Below, one piece after another: positions 24,536 through 33,330 of a stretch of 64,000 nucleotides of DNA (the stretch's first letter is position 1; every line of letters begins with the position of its first letter). The translations under genes were made by a program, and so were the position numbers. The DNA is taken from contig JAUXWR010000131.1 in NCBI GenBank assembly GCA_030680075.1, positions 186,001 through 250,000 on the forward strand, read 5' to 3'. The DNA is from Legionella sp. (lineage in GTDB: Bacteria; Pseudomonadota; Gammaproteobacteria; Legionellales; Legionellaceae). A model generated the notes under the pieces. It did not search any database. It was given only the letters and a program-made list of their open reading frames with translations, and was not told where the DNA came from.

Positions 24536-26242
24536 TTATTTCTTGCGGCGATAAGGCCTGTATTCCGGTGTCCAAATATGAGCTTTAAGGCTTTTTTCAA
24601 TATCCGCATCACTTTGATAGTCAGCAAGTTTAGCGCTTACCGCTTCCTTGGCCACCGCAAACGCTACCTTATAAGATACATCCCGAACCTGGGTTAACGG
24701 CGGCAACAAATTAGCATTTACGTCATGTTGAGCGGGGGAGCAGCTTGCTAGCGCTTTAGCCGCAACCATAAACATTATATCCGTGACCTTTTTGGCTCTG
24801 ACCGCAATAAGACCGAGACCCATTCCTGGGAAAATGTAGACATTATTCGTCTGATCAACGCGAAAAAGTTGCCCGTTTTTGACAATATTGCCAAAAGGAC
24901 TTCCCGTACCAATTACGGCTCTGTTCTCAGTCCAACTCATTAAATCAGCGGGGATTGCTTCGCTGTGAGAAACAGGATTTGATAGGGGAAGAATTATCGG
25001 GTGGGCGACGTGTGCTGCCATTTCACGAATTAACTCTTCGGTAAATAACCCTGCTTGACCCGAAACTCCTACTAAAGCATTGGGATGCAAATTTTTCACC
25101 ACATCCATGAGGCTCACCATGGATTTATCCACACATGACCATTTGCTAATAGTAGATTTTGGTTTTAATAATTTTTGTTGAAAAGGCAATAAATCTTGCA
25201 TGCCTTCGAGCAATAAGCCGCGGCGATCAACCATAAAAATTTGCGCTCGTGCCTGCTCTTCTGAAAGTCCATCATCAATCATGGCATGCACGATTAACTC
25301 GGCAATACCACAACCGGCTGATCCCGCTCCAAGGATTACAATAGTTTGTTTGCGAAGCGGTATTCGAGTTACTTGCACAGCCGATAACAGGGTTCCCGTA
25401 GCAATAGCGGCAGTGCCTTGCACATCATCATTAAATGTACACAGGTCATTGCGATATTTGTCCAGCAATCGTGTCGCGTTTTGCAAGGCGAAGTCTTCCC
25501 ATTGAAGAAGGATGTGTGGAAATCGTTTTTTTAAAGCGCAAATGAAGGCGTCGATAAAATCATCGTAGTCTTTTCCGCGCACTCGTTCATGCCGCCAACC
25601 CATATAAAGAGGGTCATTAATCAGATCAGCATTATTAGTCCCTGTATCCAATAAAATTGGTAAGGTTTCTGATGGATGAATTCCTGAGCAGGCGCAATAC
25701 AAAGCAAGTTTCCCAATAGGAATACCCATCCCGCCCGCACCTTGATCACCTAAGCCAAGAATACGCTCTCCATCGGAAACGACGACGACTTTTACTTTAT
25801 CAAAGCGAGGATTTGCCAGTATTTCATCAATATAGTCTTTATAGGGATAAGCAATGAAAACCCCACGCGGGCGTCTATAGATATGACTAAATAGCTGACA
25901 GGCCTCCCCGACTACTGGTGTGTAAACGATGGGCATAATTTCGGTAATGTATTCACAAAGGAGACTGTAATACAGTGTTTCATTGGAGTCTTGCAGATCA
26001 CGCAAATAGAGGTATTTTTCCAGACTGGTTTTTTTGCTTGTAAAGGCTTCGTAAGAGCGTGCTCTTTGTTGGGCGATGGTGCTTTCCTCGGGGGGTAAAA
26101 GACCAAATAACTTAAACTCTTCACGCTCCTGATTACTAAATGCCGTACCTTTGTTAAGAATTGGGTTTAGGAGGAGTGCATAATCGGTCACGCTAATATC
26201 TTGATAGTCAGGCTTTTTATCTTCCGGGGGTTGTTGATCCAT
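24536..26242 (-). CDS. maeA: NAD-dependent malic enzyme (oxaloacetate-decarboxylating)
   Basis: A 568-residue enzyme converting malate to pyruvate and CO2 with NAD+. Features are YTPVVGEACQLFSHIYRRPRG (here YTPVVGEACQ..RRPRG), the Tyr/Lys active-site region, the metal site VVVSDGERILGLGDQGAGG, the Rossmann motif ILGAGSAGCGIAELI, and LSNPVSHSEAIPADL. The start at 26242 follows an AGGAGAG site; a preceding TTG in frame is unlikely. It is monocistronic. It supplies pyruvate, which is also a plausible donor for the aldolase of the nearby ATP-grasp cluster, though that is only inference. Confidence 0.94.
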   Translation of the reverse strand: MDQQPPEDKKPDYQDISVTDYALLLNPILNKGTAFSNQEREEFKLFGLLPPEESTIAQQRARSYEAFTSKKTSLEKYLYLRDLQDSNETLYYSLLCEYITEIMPIVYTPVVGEACQLFSHIYRRPRGVFIAYPYKDYIDEILANPRFDKVKVVVVSDGERILGLGDQGAGGMGIPIGKLALYCACSGIHPSETLPILLDTGTNNADLINDPLYMGWRHERVRGKDYDDFIDAFICALKKRFPHILLQWEDFALQNATRLLDKYRNDLCTFNDDVQGTAAIATGTLLSAVQVTRIPLRKQTIVILGAGSAGCGIAELIVHAMIDDGLSEEQARAQIFMVDRRGLLLEGMQDLLPFQQKLLKPKSTISKWSCVDKSMVSLMDVVKNLHPNALVGVSGQAGLFTEELIREMAAHVAHPIILPLSNPVSHSEAIPADLMSWTENRAVIGTGSPFGNIVKNGQLFRVDQTNNVYIFPGMGLGLIAVRAKKVTDIMFMVAAKALASCSPAQHDVNANLLPPLTQVRDVSYKVAFAVAKEAVSAKLADYQSDADIEKSLKAHIWTPEYRPYRRKK

Positions 26243-26443
26243 CAAATCTCTCCTTTAAAAAAATAGTATAGTCTGTCTTGGGTCATGTGTCCTCGTTATT
26301 GAGGTGTCTTTTGCAAGAATTAATTCAGTCCAATATCCGCGCAAAAATAGTGTAATATTTTTATACAACCAGCTGCCAAAATATGATAAAATACGCCATT
26401 AAATTTAAAACCACAGGATAGTGATATCCTTTACGAGGTTTGC

Positions 26444-28039
26444 ATGATTGCTTTAAATCAGCTTGGAATGACGTTTGGTCAGAGATTACTTTTCTGCGAT
26501 GTGAGTATGAATCTCAATTCAAATAATTTTTATGCTCTTATTGGTGCTAATGGCTGCGGAAAATCAACTTTTTTCAGGCTTATTACCGGTGAAGAGGAGC
26601 TGACCGCTGGTGAAATAATATTCCCCAAAGATGCAACCATTGGCTGGTTAAAGCAAGATCAGTTTCGTTACGAAGATACCCCGATTCGTGACATTGTTTT
26701 GCAAGGAAAGCTCAAGTTATGGGAAGCCCTTCAGGAGAAAGAGGCGTTACTTTCTACAGATGACTGGGATGACAGTAAAGGATTTCGTTTTGGTGAATTG
26801 GAAGAAACTATTTTTCATTATGATGGTTATAATGCGGTCTCTCAAGCGGAAAGTATCCTTTCAGGTCTTGGTATTGAAGCGCCATATTTTGAAAAGCCGT
26901 TAAAGTCGCTTTCTGGCGGTTATAAGCTGCGCGTACTACTGGCACAAACGCTCTTTCAACAACCCTCTATTTTATTACTCGATGAACCGACAAACCATTT
27001 GGACATTTTATCCATCCAATGGTTGGAAAATTTCTTGAAAACCACCTTCAAAGGCTTGGTTATTTTTATTTCGCATGACCTGGAATTCATTGATAACCTT
27101 GCCGATTATATTTTGGATCTGGATTATGGTGACATCAAGCAATATAGGGGAAATTATCAGCGGTTTTTAGCAGAGAAACAATTAATCGCGGAACAACGAT
27201 TAGTCGAGAAAAAAAGCGCTGAATCCAAAATTGCTGACATGCAAAAATTTGTTGACCGATTTGGTGCCAAAGCGTCTAAGGCCGGGCAAGCAAAATCGCG
27301 AATGAAGATGATCGAAAAAATTGAAATTCCGGATGTAAAAAATTCTTCAAGAATAGCGCCTCATTTTAATTTCATGCCGAAACGCCCCTCTGGAAAGCAA
27401 GTGTGCAAGGTTAAAGGATTAAGTAAAAGCTTTCGCAACCGGCAATTATTCAAGGGGCTTGATTTTGAGGTATTGCGCGGTGACAGAATTGCCATTATGG
27501 GGGTTAACGGGATAGGTAAATCAACCCTTGTTAAAACTATTATGGGCGTGATAGAGCATGATGAAGGCGCTGTTGAGTGGGGTAGTGAGGTGCGCCTCAG
27601 TTATTTTTCTCAAGATCACCACGAATTACTTAATAAACCGGGCAGTGTTTTAAATTGGCTAAGTGACGCGGTAGGTGATGCGACTGAACAACAGGCACGC
27701 AAGATGTTAGGGCAAATGTTATTCACAAAGGATGATGTGAATAAGGATATTTTATCATTAAGTGGCGGGGAGGCTGCCCGTTTGCTCTTAGCGAAAGTGA
27801 TGCTGGAATTACCCAATGTGCTTATTTTGGATGAGCCTACCAACCACATGGATTTGGAAACTATCGAAGCATTAGCAAATGCCTTGGCCGCCTATACCGG
27901 AACCTTGATTTTCGTTAGCCATAATCGCTATTTCATTGAGACAATTGCAACACGTATTTTATATTTTGACCGCATTGATGGCGTTCGAGACTATAAAGGC
28001 GGTTACGCCGAATTTGTCGAAGATGGTATGGGGCAATAA
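26444..28039 (+). CDS. ybiT: ABC-F family ATPase YbiT
   Basis: A 531-residue duplicated ATP-binding protein without membrane segments, acting on ribosomes. The first ATP site is GANGCGKSTFFRL with LSGGYKLRVLLAQ and LLLDEPTNHLDI. The P-site tRNA-interaction linker covers residues about 245-310 (KKSAESKIADMQKFVDRFGA). The second site is GVNGIGKSTLVKT with LSGGEAARLLLAK and LILDEPTNHMDL. Length and the DLDYGDIKQYRGNYQRF segment agree closely with E. coli YbiT rather than EttA or Uup. A GCCGCGACC repeat block follows the stop. Confidence 0.92.
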   Translation: MIALNQLGMTFGQRLLFCDVSMNLNSNNFYALIGANGCGKSTFFRLITGEEELTAGEIIFPKDATIGWLKQDQFRYEDTPIRDIVLQGKLKLWEALQEKEALLSTDDWDDSKGFRFGELEETIFHYDGYNAVSQAESILSGLGIEAPYFEKPLKSLSGGYKLRVLLAQTLFQQPSILLLDEPTNHLDILSIQWLENFLKTTFKGLVIFISHDLEFIDNLADYILDLDYGDIKQYRGNYQRFLAEKQLIAEQRLVEKKSAESKIADMQKFVDRFGAKASKAGQAKSRMKMIEKIEIPDVKNSSRIAPHFNFMPKRPSGKQVCKVKGLSKSFRNRQLFKGLDFEVLRGDRIAIMGVNGIGKSTLVKTIMGVIEHDEGAVEWGSEVRLSYFSQDHHELLNKPGSVLNWLSDAVGDATEQQARKMLGQMLFTKDDVNKDILSLSGGEAARLLLAKVMLELPNVLILDEPTNHMDLETIEALANALAAYTGTLIFVSHNRYFIETIATRILYFDRIDGVRDYKGGYAEFVEDGMGQ

Positions 28040-28054
28040 TCTCTTGTAGACTAA

Positions 28055-28086
28055 CCGAGCCGCGACCATTAGGGAGCGTTCACGGA
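28055..28086. repeat. GCCGCGACCATTAGGGAG repeat, copy 2
   Basis: This is the second copy of the block at 23647, again 3' of a gene (16 nt after the ybiT stop) and followed by TTCACGGAG. It precedes the ATP-grasp cluster by about 90 nt. A weaker relative (GTCGCGACCAGCGTTCACC) is at about 31196-31214 between the second and third ATP-grasp genes. Confidence 0.6.
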
Positions 28087-28172
28087 GTTTTATGCGGGCT
28101 TGTTGATTTACAGGCCCTGAACCTCGCGGCTTAAAAAAAGCACGGAATACTGAGCTACGGAGTGTTTATTAC

Positions 28173-29261
28173 ATGGATAGAAACATAAAAATATATTACC
28201 AAAGCGCTAAAGCATTAGGTTTCCCTGTAACTTATTTATCAGATGTAGATAGTTTGAAAATACATCTCGGTGGAAAAAATTATTATTTCAACCGTACAGT
28301 CACCCCCTTTAATTGCGGCGCAAGCATCTATTTATCAAAAAATAAACACTTGTTAAACAAGCTCCTTGAACAGTCAGGTTTTCCTGTACCCAAAGCTATT
28401 GTTATCAATAAAGAAAATTTTGAAAAATTCCCCCTGGCAGATTTGATAGTGACGCTTGATTTTCCCGTGGTTATCAAGCCCGCAATCAATACATCCCGTG
28501 GCAAAGATGTGTTGTGTAATATTAAAAATAGTCAGCGTTTGAATAATTATTTACAACAACGCTTTACGACATATAGCTCGCTGCAAATAGAAGAATTTCA
28601 CCAGGGTCTAAAAGAGTATCGAGTTTTAATTTGTAAAAATAAAGTGCTCGGTGTTGTCGAGCGATTTGGTGCTCATGTAATAGGCGATGGTAAACACACC
28701 ATTAAGGAGCTGGTTGAGCTTAGCAATGATAAGCGCCTGATATTAAGCGATAGTCTCAGTATTTCACCGCTTGTTTTTGATGATGAATATGAAAATTGTC
28801 TTGAAGAACAAGGTTTATCAATTCACAGTATTCCCGATGAAGGGCAAAATGTCAGGCTTTGTTATACCGCAAATACCGGTCGCGGGGGTGATATAAACTC
28901 GCTTGGAAAAAAAATAAATCCTTATAATGCTTGGCAATTAGTTAAGGCAGCCCAAGTTACCGGATTAAATGTTGTCGGGTTTGATGTGCTTTGCGAGGAC
29001 ATTAGTCAGTCTTTTGAACATAAAAAATGGTTGATCATTGAGGCTAATTTTCATCCAGATATAACCATTCATGAGATACCAAATAACGGGGAAAAAACGG
29101 ATGTCACCAAAAAAATATTACGGCAATTGATCGTTCGTCATCCTTTTTCGTATCTATATGGCTTGCTTAAAAATAATCGCTTTGGCCTTTACATCAAAGT
29201 CACCTTTATTTTTTTTGCGATATGGGCATTCCGGTTTGCACTGGAGCCTGGTTTTTCTTAA
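28173..29261 (+). CDS. Cyanophycin-synthetase-like ATP-grasp ligase 1
   Basis: A 362-residue protein corresponding to the ATP-grasp half of cyanophycin synthetase without its Mur-ligase half. Visible signals are FPVVIKPAINTSRGKDV (ATP-binding Lys), LQIEEFHQGLKEYRVLI, VVERFGAHVIGDGKHTIKELVEL, and TANTGRGGDINSLGKKI with metal and phosphate ligands near FDVLCEDI and IIEANFHPDITIHE. Such enzymes activate a carboxylate as acyl-phosphate and join it to an amine. The last 25 residues (YIKVTFIFFAIWAFRFALE) are hydrophobic and may be a C-terminal membrane anchor. It is first gene of the cluster; an ACGGAG site lies before the ATG at 28173. Confidence 0.85.
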   Translation: MDRNIKIYYQSAKALGFPVTYLSDVDSLKIHLGGKNYYFNRTVTPFNCGASIYLSKNKHLLNKLLEQSGFPVPKAIVINKENFEKFPLADLIVTLDFPVVIKPAINTSRGKDVLCNIKNSQRLNNYLQQRFTTYSSLQIEEFHQGLKEYRVLICKNKVLGVVERFGAHVIGDGKHTIKELVELSNDKRLILSDSLSISPLVFDDEYENCLEEQGLSIHSIPDEGQNVRLCYTANTGRGGDINSLGKKINPYNAWQLVKAAQVTGLNVVGFDVLCEDISQSFEHKKWLIIEANFHPDITIHEIPNNGEKTDVTKKILRQLIVRHPFSYLYGLLKNNRFGLYIKVTFIFFAIWAFRFALEPGFS

Positions 29262-29354
29262 GCAATTTTTTAGACTAGGCAGGTCAGGAAATCTTAATTA
29301 TACTAAGCATTAAAAGGAAGAATGATGCCTCTGGCTTGAAGTTTAAGGACAACC

Positions 29355-30104
29355 GTGAAAATTGACCCTAATTTGAAAATGCCACCGCTACTCAATAAAT
29401 ATCTGGTCATGACTCTCAATAATATGGGCATGATGACCACCTATCTTGATGAATATACCCAGGAATTTATCGCATTTGCAAAGAGACAATCAAAGCCTGT
29501 TTTGGAAGTGGGTGCGGCTTATGGCGCGGCGACTATTGCGGCGTTAGAAGCTGGTGCGACGGTTATTGCCAACGATATTGAACCGCAACATTTACAAATT
29601 TTGTATAACCAAACGCCAGAAAATTGCCGCTCAAGATTAACGTTATTGCCTGGCAAATTCCCAAGCGTATTAAACTTGCCCCATTCAAGTCTTGCGGGCT
29701 GCTATATCGCGCGTACTCTTGGATTCCTTGCAATACCTGACATCCAGTACAGTCTTCAACTTATTTATGACACATTAATGCCCAAGGGAAAATTATTTAT
29801 TATAACGGCCACCGTTTATACCCAAACGCTTAAAAATATAATTCCCCTCTATGAAGAGCGGCTTCTTGAAAATAGTGAATGGCCAGGCTATTTCACCAAT
29901 TTAAAACAACTGGTTGAGGAGCGATATATCCCTTATACACCTGATAAATTGCATTTCCTGGATCCAACTATTTTAACAAGAGAATTGGAGCGTGTCGGGT
30001 TTGTCGTCGATAAAGCGGAATTTTTTTCGCGAGATGATTTTCCGCCTCAATATCAATTGGATGGCCGGGAAGCAAGCATAGTAATTGCCCATAAGCCGCA
30101 ATAG
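29355..30104 (+). CDS. SAM-dependent methyltransferase-like protein
   Basis: A 249-residue soluble protein with a class I methyltransferase start: motif I VLEVGAAYGAATIAALEAG, motif II acidic position VIANDIEPQHL, and a later LMPKGKLFIITA strand (motif post-I/III). The C-terminal third is unusual (ECTF absent; YTPDKLHFLDPTILTRELE). The start is GTG at 29355, preceded by TTTAAGGAC. It sits between two ATP-grasp ligases with only 3 nt to the next gene, so it is likely to methylate an intermediate or product of the same pathway. The substrate is unknown. Confidence 0.78.
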   Translation: MKIDPNLKMPPLLNKYLVMTLNNMGMMTTYLDEYTQEFIAFAKRQSKPVLEVGAAYGAATIAALEAGATVIANDIEPQHLQILYNQTPENCRSRLTLLPGKFPSVLNLPHSSLAGCYIARTLGFLAIPDIQYSLQLIYDTLMPKGKLFIITATVYTQTLKNIIPLYEERLLENSEWPGYFTNLKQLVEERYIPYTPDKLHFLDPTILTRELERVGFVVDKAEFFSRDDFPPQYQLDGREASIVIAHKPQ

Positions 30105-30107
30105 ATT

Positions 30108-31187
30108 ATGATTAATATGAATAAGAATGCTCAATGCTATTATGAAAGTGCATTGAAATTATTTATGCCTATAGAATTGGAACCTGATGTTGCCGGTTTT
30201 GTCGTTAATTTAGGTAAAAAACGATATTTTTTCTACGGTTTTGGCACACCGCTTAATAATGGTACTAGCGCTCAGATTTCTCGTAATAAATTTTTTACGA
30301 ATAAAGTGTTGGAAAAAGCAGGGTTACCTGTGCCTAAGGCCGCTTATATTCATATTAGCGAATTTGAAGAGGGTAGGCTTGAAGAAAAAATAGCTAAATT
30401 ATCATTTCCCTTGGTTGCAAAGCCTCTGGATGAGGGGAAATTTGGTCGCGATGTTTTATGTAATATTCAAAATCTGGCGCAATTAAATCAGTACCTGTCG
30501 GTTAATTTACCTAAGAGTAACTTTGTTATTGTGGAAGAATTTCACGGTAACTTAAATTCCTATCGCGTACTTGTTTTTAATTATCGTATTATTGGGGTGA
30601 TTCATCGTTACCCCGCGCATGTGGACGGCGATGATAAGCATACCATTGAAGAATTGGTTGATTTAACCAATAAGAAGCGCCTTGAAAGCAGTGATACGTT
30701 AGGCCCTATTCTTATCGATGACGAGTGCCATATTCGATTAAATGAACTGGGTATTGATGTCAATTATATTCCCGGTAAAGGCGAGCGCGTTACGCTTTGT
30801 TATACCTCTAATGCGTCTCGTGGAGGAACTTATGCTTCATTGTCTAAAAAAATACATAAAGAAAATAGAAAATTATTACTGAGAGCGGCACGAGTTCTGA
30901 ATTTAAAGCTGGTAGGTTTTGATGTGCAATGCCAGGATATTAATGTACCAATATTATCGTCAAATGGTGTTATTATTGAGTCGAATGATAGCCCGAGTGT
31001 AAGAATTCACGAACAACCACTAAATGGTAAATCAATAGCCGTCACCAGAGTCATGGTTCGAAGCCTTATCTATCGCCATCCCGTGGCTTATTTAGTTAGC
31101 CTTTATAATAATCATCGCACCGCCTTTTGCACGCGAAGCGCACTTCTTTTTGCCTGCATAAGTGTTATATACCATTTTCAGGGTTAA
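30108..31187 (+). CDS. Cyanophycin-synthetase-like ATP-grasp ligase 2
   Basis: A 359-residue paralog of ligase 1. It keeps FPLVAKPLDEGKFGRDVLC, VIVEEFHGNLNSYRVLVF, VIHRYPAHVDGDDKHTIEEL, and YTSNASRGGTYASLSKKI with FDVQCQDI and IIESNDSPSVRIHEQP. Note GDD in place of the GDG seen in copies 1 and 3. An ATG at 30117 (MNKNAQCYY) is an alternative start. The C-terminal residues (SALLFACISVIYHFQG) are hydrophobic, as in the other two. It starts 3 nt after the methyltransferase stop. Different paralogs in one cluster would fit successive ligation of different units. Confidence 0.85.
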   Translation: MINMNKNAQCYYESALKLFMPIELEPDVAGFVVNLGKKRYFFYGFGTPLNNGTSAQISRNKFFTNKVLEKAGLPVPKAAYIHISEFEEGRLEEKIAKLSFPLVAKPLDEGKFGRDVLCNIQNLAQLNQYLSVNLPKSNFVIVEEFHGNLNSYRVLVFNYRIIGVIHRYPAHVDGDDKHTIEELVDLTNKKRLESSDTLGPILIDDECHIRLNELGIDVNYIPGKGERVTLCYTSNASRGGTYASLSKKIHKENRKLLLRAARVLNLKLVGFDVQCQDINVPILSSNGVIIESNDSPSVRIHEQPLNGKSIAVTRVMVRSLIYRHPVAYLVSLYNNHRTAFCTRSALLFACISVIYHFQG

Positions 31188-31304
31188 CAGAGAGTCGCGA
31201 CCAGCGTTCACCGAGCATGCTAAAGAGTGCCATGGTTGCAGAAAATTTTGACTTCGCCTCCATAAAATATATGCGGCAATTCAAAAGAATATGCTAGGAT
31301 AATC

Positions 31305-32417
31305 ATTTCGTTTAATGACAATTTTTATCGGAAACTCATCATCGAAAGAAATGCCGAGTGTTATTACAAAAGCGCCAAAAAATTATTTTTACCGGTAAAG
31401 GCTGTTCCTGTAATCGATGGATTTGAGCTTGAACTGGGTAAACGTGCCTACCTTTTTTGGTCTAATGATACCCCATTTAATAATAGCAGCAGCGGCAGTA
31501 TTGCAGCCGATAAATATTGCACCAATCAATTATTAGATAGAGCAGGGATTCCCGTCCCCAAAGCGATTTCTCTTCATGCGCATGAATTTGCAGAAGGTTT
31601 TCTTGATGAAAAAATTAAAGGATTTAATTTTCCTCTGGTGATTAAGCCATTACTAAACGGCTCGCATGGCATTGATGTTTTATGCAATATTGAGACAAAG
31701 GCGCAATTAAACGTATTCCTTGCCAAATGGTTTAAACGACACAATCTGTTAATCATTGAGGAGTTTCACGGCGGGCTTAAATCTTATCGCGTTCTGGTTT
31801 TTAATAAACGCGTAATAGGTGTTGTTCGACGCTACCCGGCCAGTGTGGTTGGTGATGGTAAACATACTATCAAAGAGCTGGTGGAGTTGACGAATCAGCA
31901 GCGTGCTATCGATAACCCGGTCTTAGGACCAATAGTCCTCGATGATGAGGAAACTCAGATAAGGCTTCATGCGCTTGGCCTGGATATCGATAATATCCCC
32001 ACAGCAGGTGTGCGTGTTGTGTTATGTTACACCAGTAACGCCATTCGTGGCGGTAGCTTTGCGTCAAAAGGTACAGAAATCTGCAAGGAAAACAGGCAAT
32101 TAATGATTAGAGCCGCCGCAATATTAAATTTAAATCTGGCGGGAATTGACATAGAATGCACGGATATTAATATCCCTTTCAGTGCGTCAAGAGGTGTTGT
32201 GATTGAAGTTAATCATAGGCCAAATATCAGAATTCATGAGTTCCCGATGAGTGGTGAGCCAAACATCGTTACCCGCAAAATTCTTCGCTCCCTGATTTAT
32301 CGTCATCCAATTTCTTATTTGTACGCGTTTTTTTTGAATAACCCCACCGCCTTTTATCTAAAAAGTGCAATGATGGTAGGCATCGTAGCGTTTTTTAAGC
32401 GCGTATTTACGGTGTAA
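31305..32417 (+). CDS. Cyanophycin-synthetase-like ATP-grasp ligase 3, without a canonical start codon
   Basis: An uninterrupted frame runs from a stop at 31263 to 32417 and aligns full-length with ligases 1 and 2 (NAECYYKSAKKLFLPV, FPLVIKPLLNGSHGIDVLC, LIIEEFHGGLKSYRVLVF, VVGDGKHTIKEL, YTSNAIRGGSFASKG, VIEVNHRPNIRIHEFP). The region that should contain the start has no ATG, GTG, TTG or CTG in frame; the first is a GTG at 31638, deep inside the ATP-grasp core. An ATT at 31305 lies 5 nt after AGGA (31296-31299) and is one candidate; ATC at 31338 or 31341 matches the paralog length. The gene may use a rare start, be mutated at its start, or be made through an ATG at 31315 plus frameshift. Coordinates of the start are therefore uncertain. 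The C-tail (SAMMVGIVAFFKRVF) is again hydrophobic. Confidence 0.7.
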   Translation: MSFNDNFYRKLIIERNAECYYKSAKKLFLPVKAVPVIDGFELELGKRAYLFWSNDTPFNNSSSGSIAADKYCTNQLLDRAGIPVPKAISLHAHEFAEGFLDEKIKGFNFPLVIKPLLNGSHGIDVLCNIETKAQLNVFLAKWFKRHNLLIIEEFHGGLKSYRVLVFNKRVIGVVRRYPASVVGDGKHTIKELVELTNQQRAIDNPVLGPIVLDDEETQIRLHALGLDIDNIPTAGVRVVLCYTSNAIRGGSFASKGTEICKENRQLMIRAAAILNLNLAGIDIECTDINIPFSASRGVVIEVNHRPNIRIHEFPMSGEPNIVTRKILRSLIYRHPISYLYAFFLNNPTAFYLKSAMMVGIVAFFKRVFTV

Positions 32418-32418
32418 A

Positions 32419-33330
32419 ATGAACCCAATAAAAATGTTAGACGTCTCATTGCGAGATGGTGGGCACCGCACAAATTTCCACTTTACCGATAGTGAGCTCT
32501 GCGAAATTTTAACGCCCCTTGATAACTCAGGCATTGAATACATCGAAATTGGTTATCGCAATGGCGCACTTAATCCGATTGATAAGCTCGGTCGTGCCGG
32601 TATTTGCGATAAAGAGTATTTATTACAATGTAAAACACTTATAAAAACCGCCAAAATTGCGGTGATGGCGCATCCTCAAAATATCACTGAGAGAGATATT
32701 ATCGAGTTAAAAGAATGCGGGGTGGAGTTACTCAGAATCTGTGTGATTAAGGGAAATTTGGAAAAAGCGCTACCCATTATCGGTTTGGCTAAAAAAATGG
32801 AACTAGCCGTTTCTGTCAATTTTGTTCATCTGTCTTATTATACTCATGCCGAATTAGAGGAAGCAGTCGAGATTGTTAGTGAGTACCAGCCCACGATGAT
32901 TTATTTTGCTGATTCAAATGGCAGTTTATTGCCCGCGGCGGTTAACGAAATCTGTAAAAAATATACGTACAGAAATTCTTTATTAGTGGGTTTTCATGCT
33001 CATGATAATTTGGGCTTGGCTCAGGCCAATGCATTAGCGGCAATGGAGGCGGGCGTTCATTTTATTGACGCATCCCTTGCTGGTATGGGCAAAGGAGTCG
33101 GCAATTTAAAAATAGAATTTTTCACGGCTTATTTGCAAGCAATTAATAGTAAAAAATACAATTTGGAAAAAATAGTAAAAGCCGCTAACTATGTGCGTAA
33201 TAATTTAAAAATAGGGACCGAAATGCTTGAGATGGACGAGTTTATACGCGGCATTTCTGATTTTTCGACCGCAGATTTAAAAGCATTTAAACAAAGACAT
33301 CTGACCATTAAAGGTAAAGAATTATGCTGA
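32419..33330 (+). CDS. DRE-TIM aldolase (4-hydroxy-2-oxovalerate aldolase/HMG-CoA-lyase-like)
   Basis: A 303-residue TIM-barrel metalloenzyme of the HMGL-like family. Family signals are MLDVSLRDGGHRTNFHF (catalytic Arg-Asp and metal Asp), FADSNGSLLPAAV, and the metal-binding GFHAHDNLGLAQANALAAM followed by IDASLAGMGKGVGN. The RDGGH and GMG(R/K)GxGN patterns are closest to 4-hydroxy-2-oxovalerate aldolases, which add or remove pyruvate from an aldehyde, but the DmpF dehydrogenase partner is missing, so a biosynthetic aldol role is likely. It starts 1 nt after ligase 3 and overlaps the next gene by 7 nt. Confidence 0.85.
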   Translation: MNPIKMLDVSLRDGGHRTNFHFTDSELCEILTPLDNSGIEYIEIGYRNGALNPIDKLGRAGICDKEYLLQCKTLIKTAKIAVMAHPQNITERDIIELKECGVELLRICVIKGNLEKALPIIGLAKKMELAVSVNFVHLSYYTHAELEEAVEIVSEYQPTMIYFADSNGSLLPAAVNEICKKYTYRNSLLVGFHAHDNLGLAQANALAAMEAGVHFIDASLAGMGKGVGNLKIEFFTAYLQAINSKKYNLEKIVKAANYVRNNLKIGTEMLEMDEFIRGISDFSTADLKAFKQRHLTIKGKELC

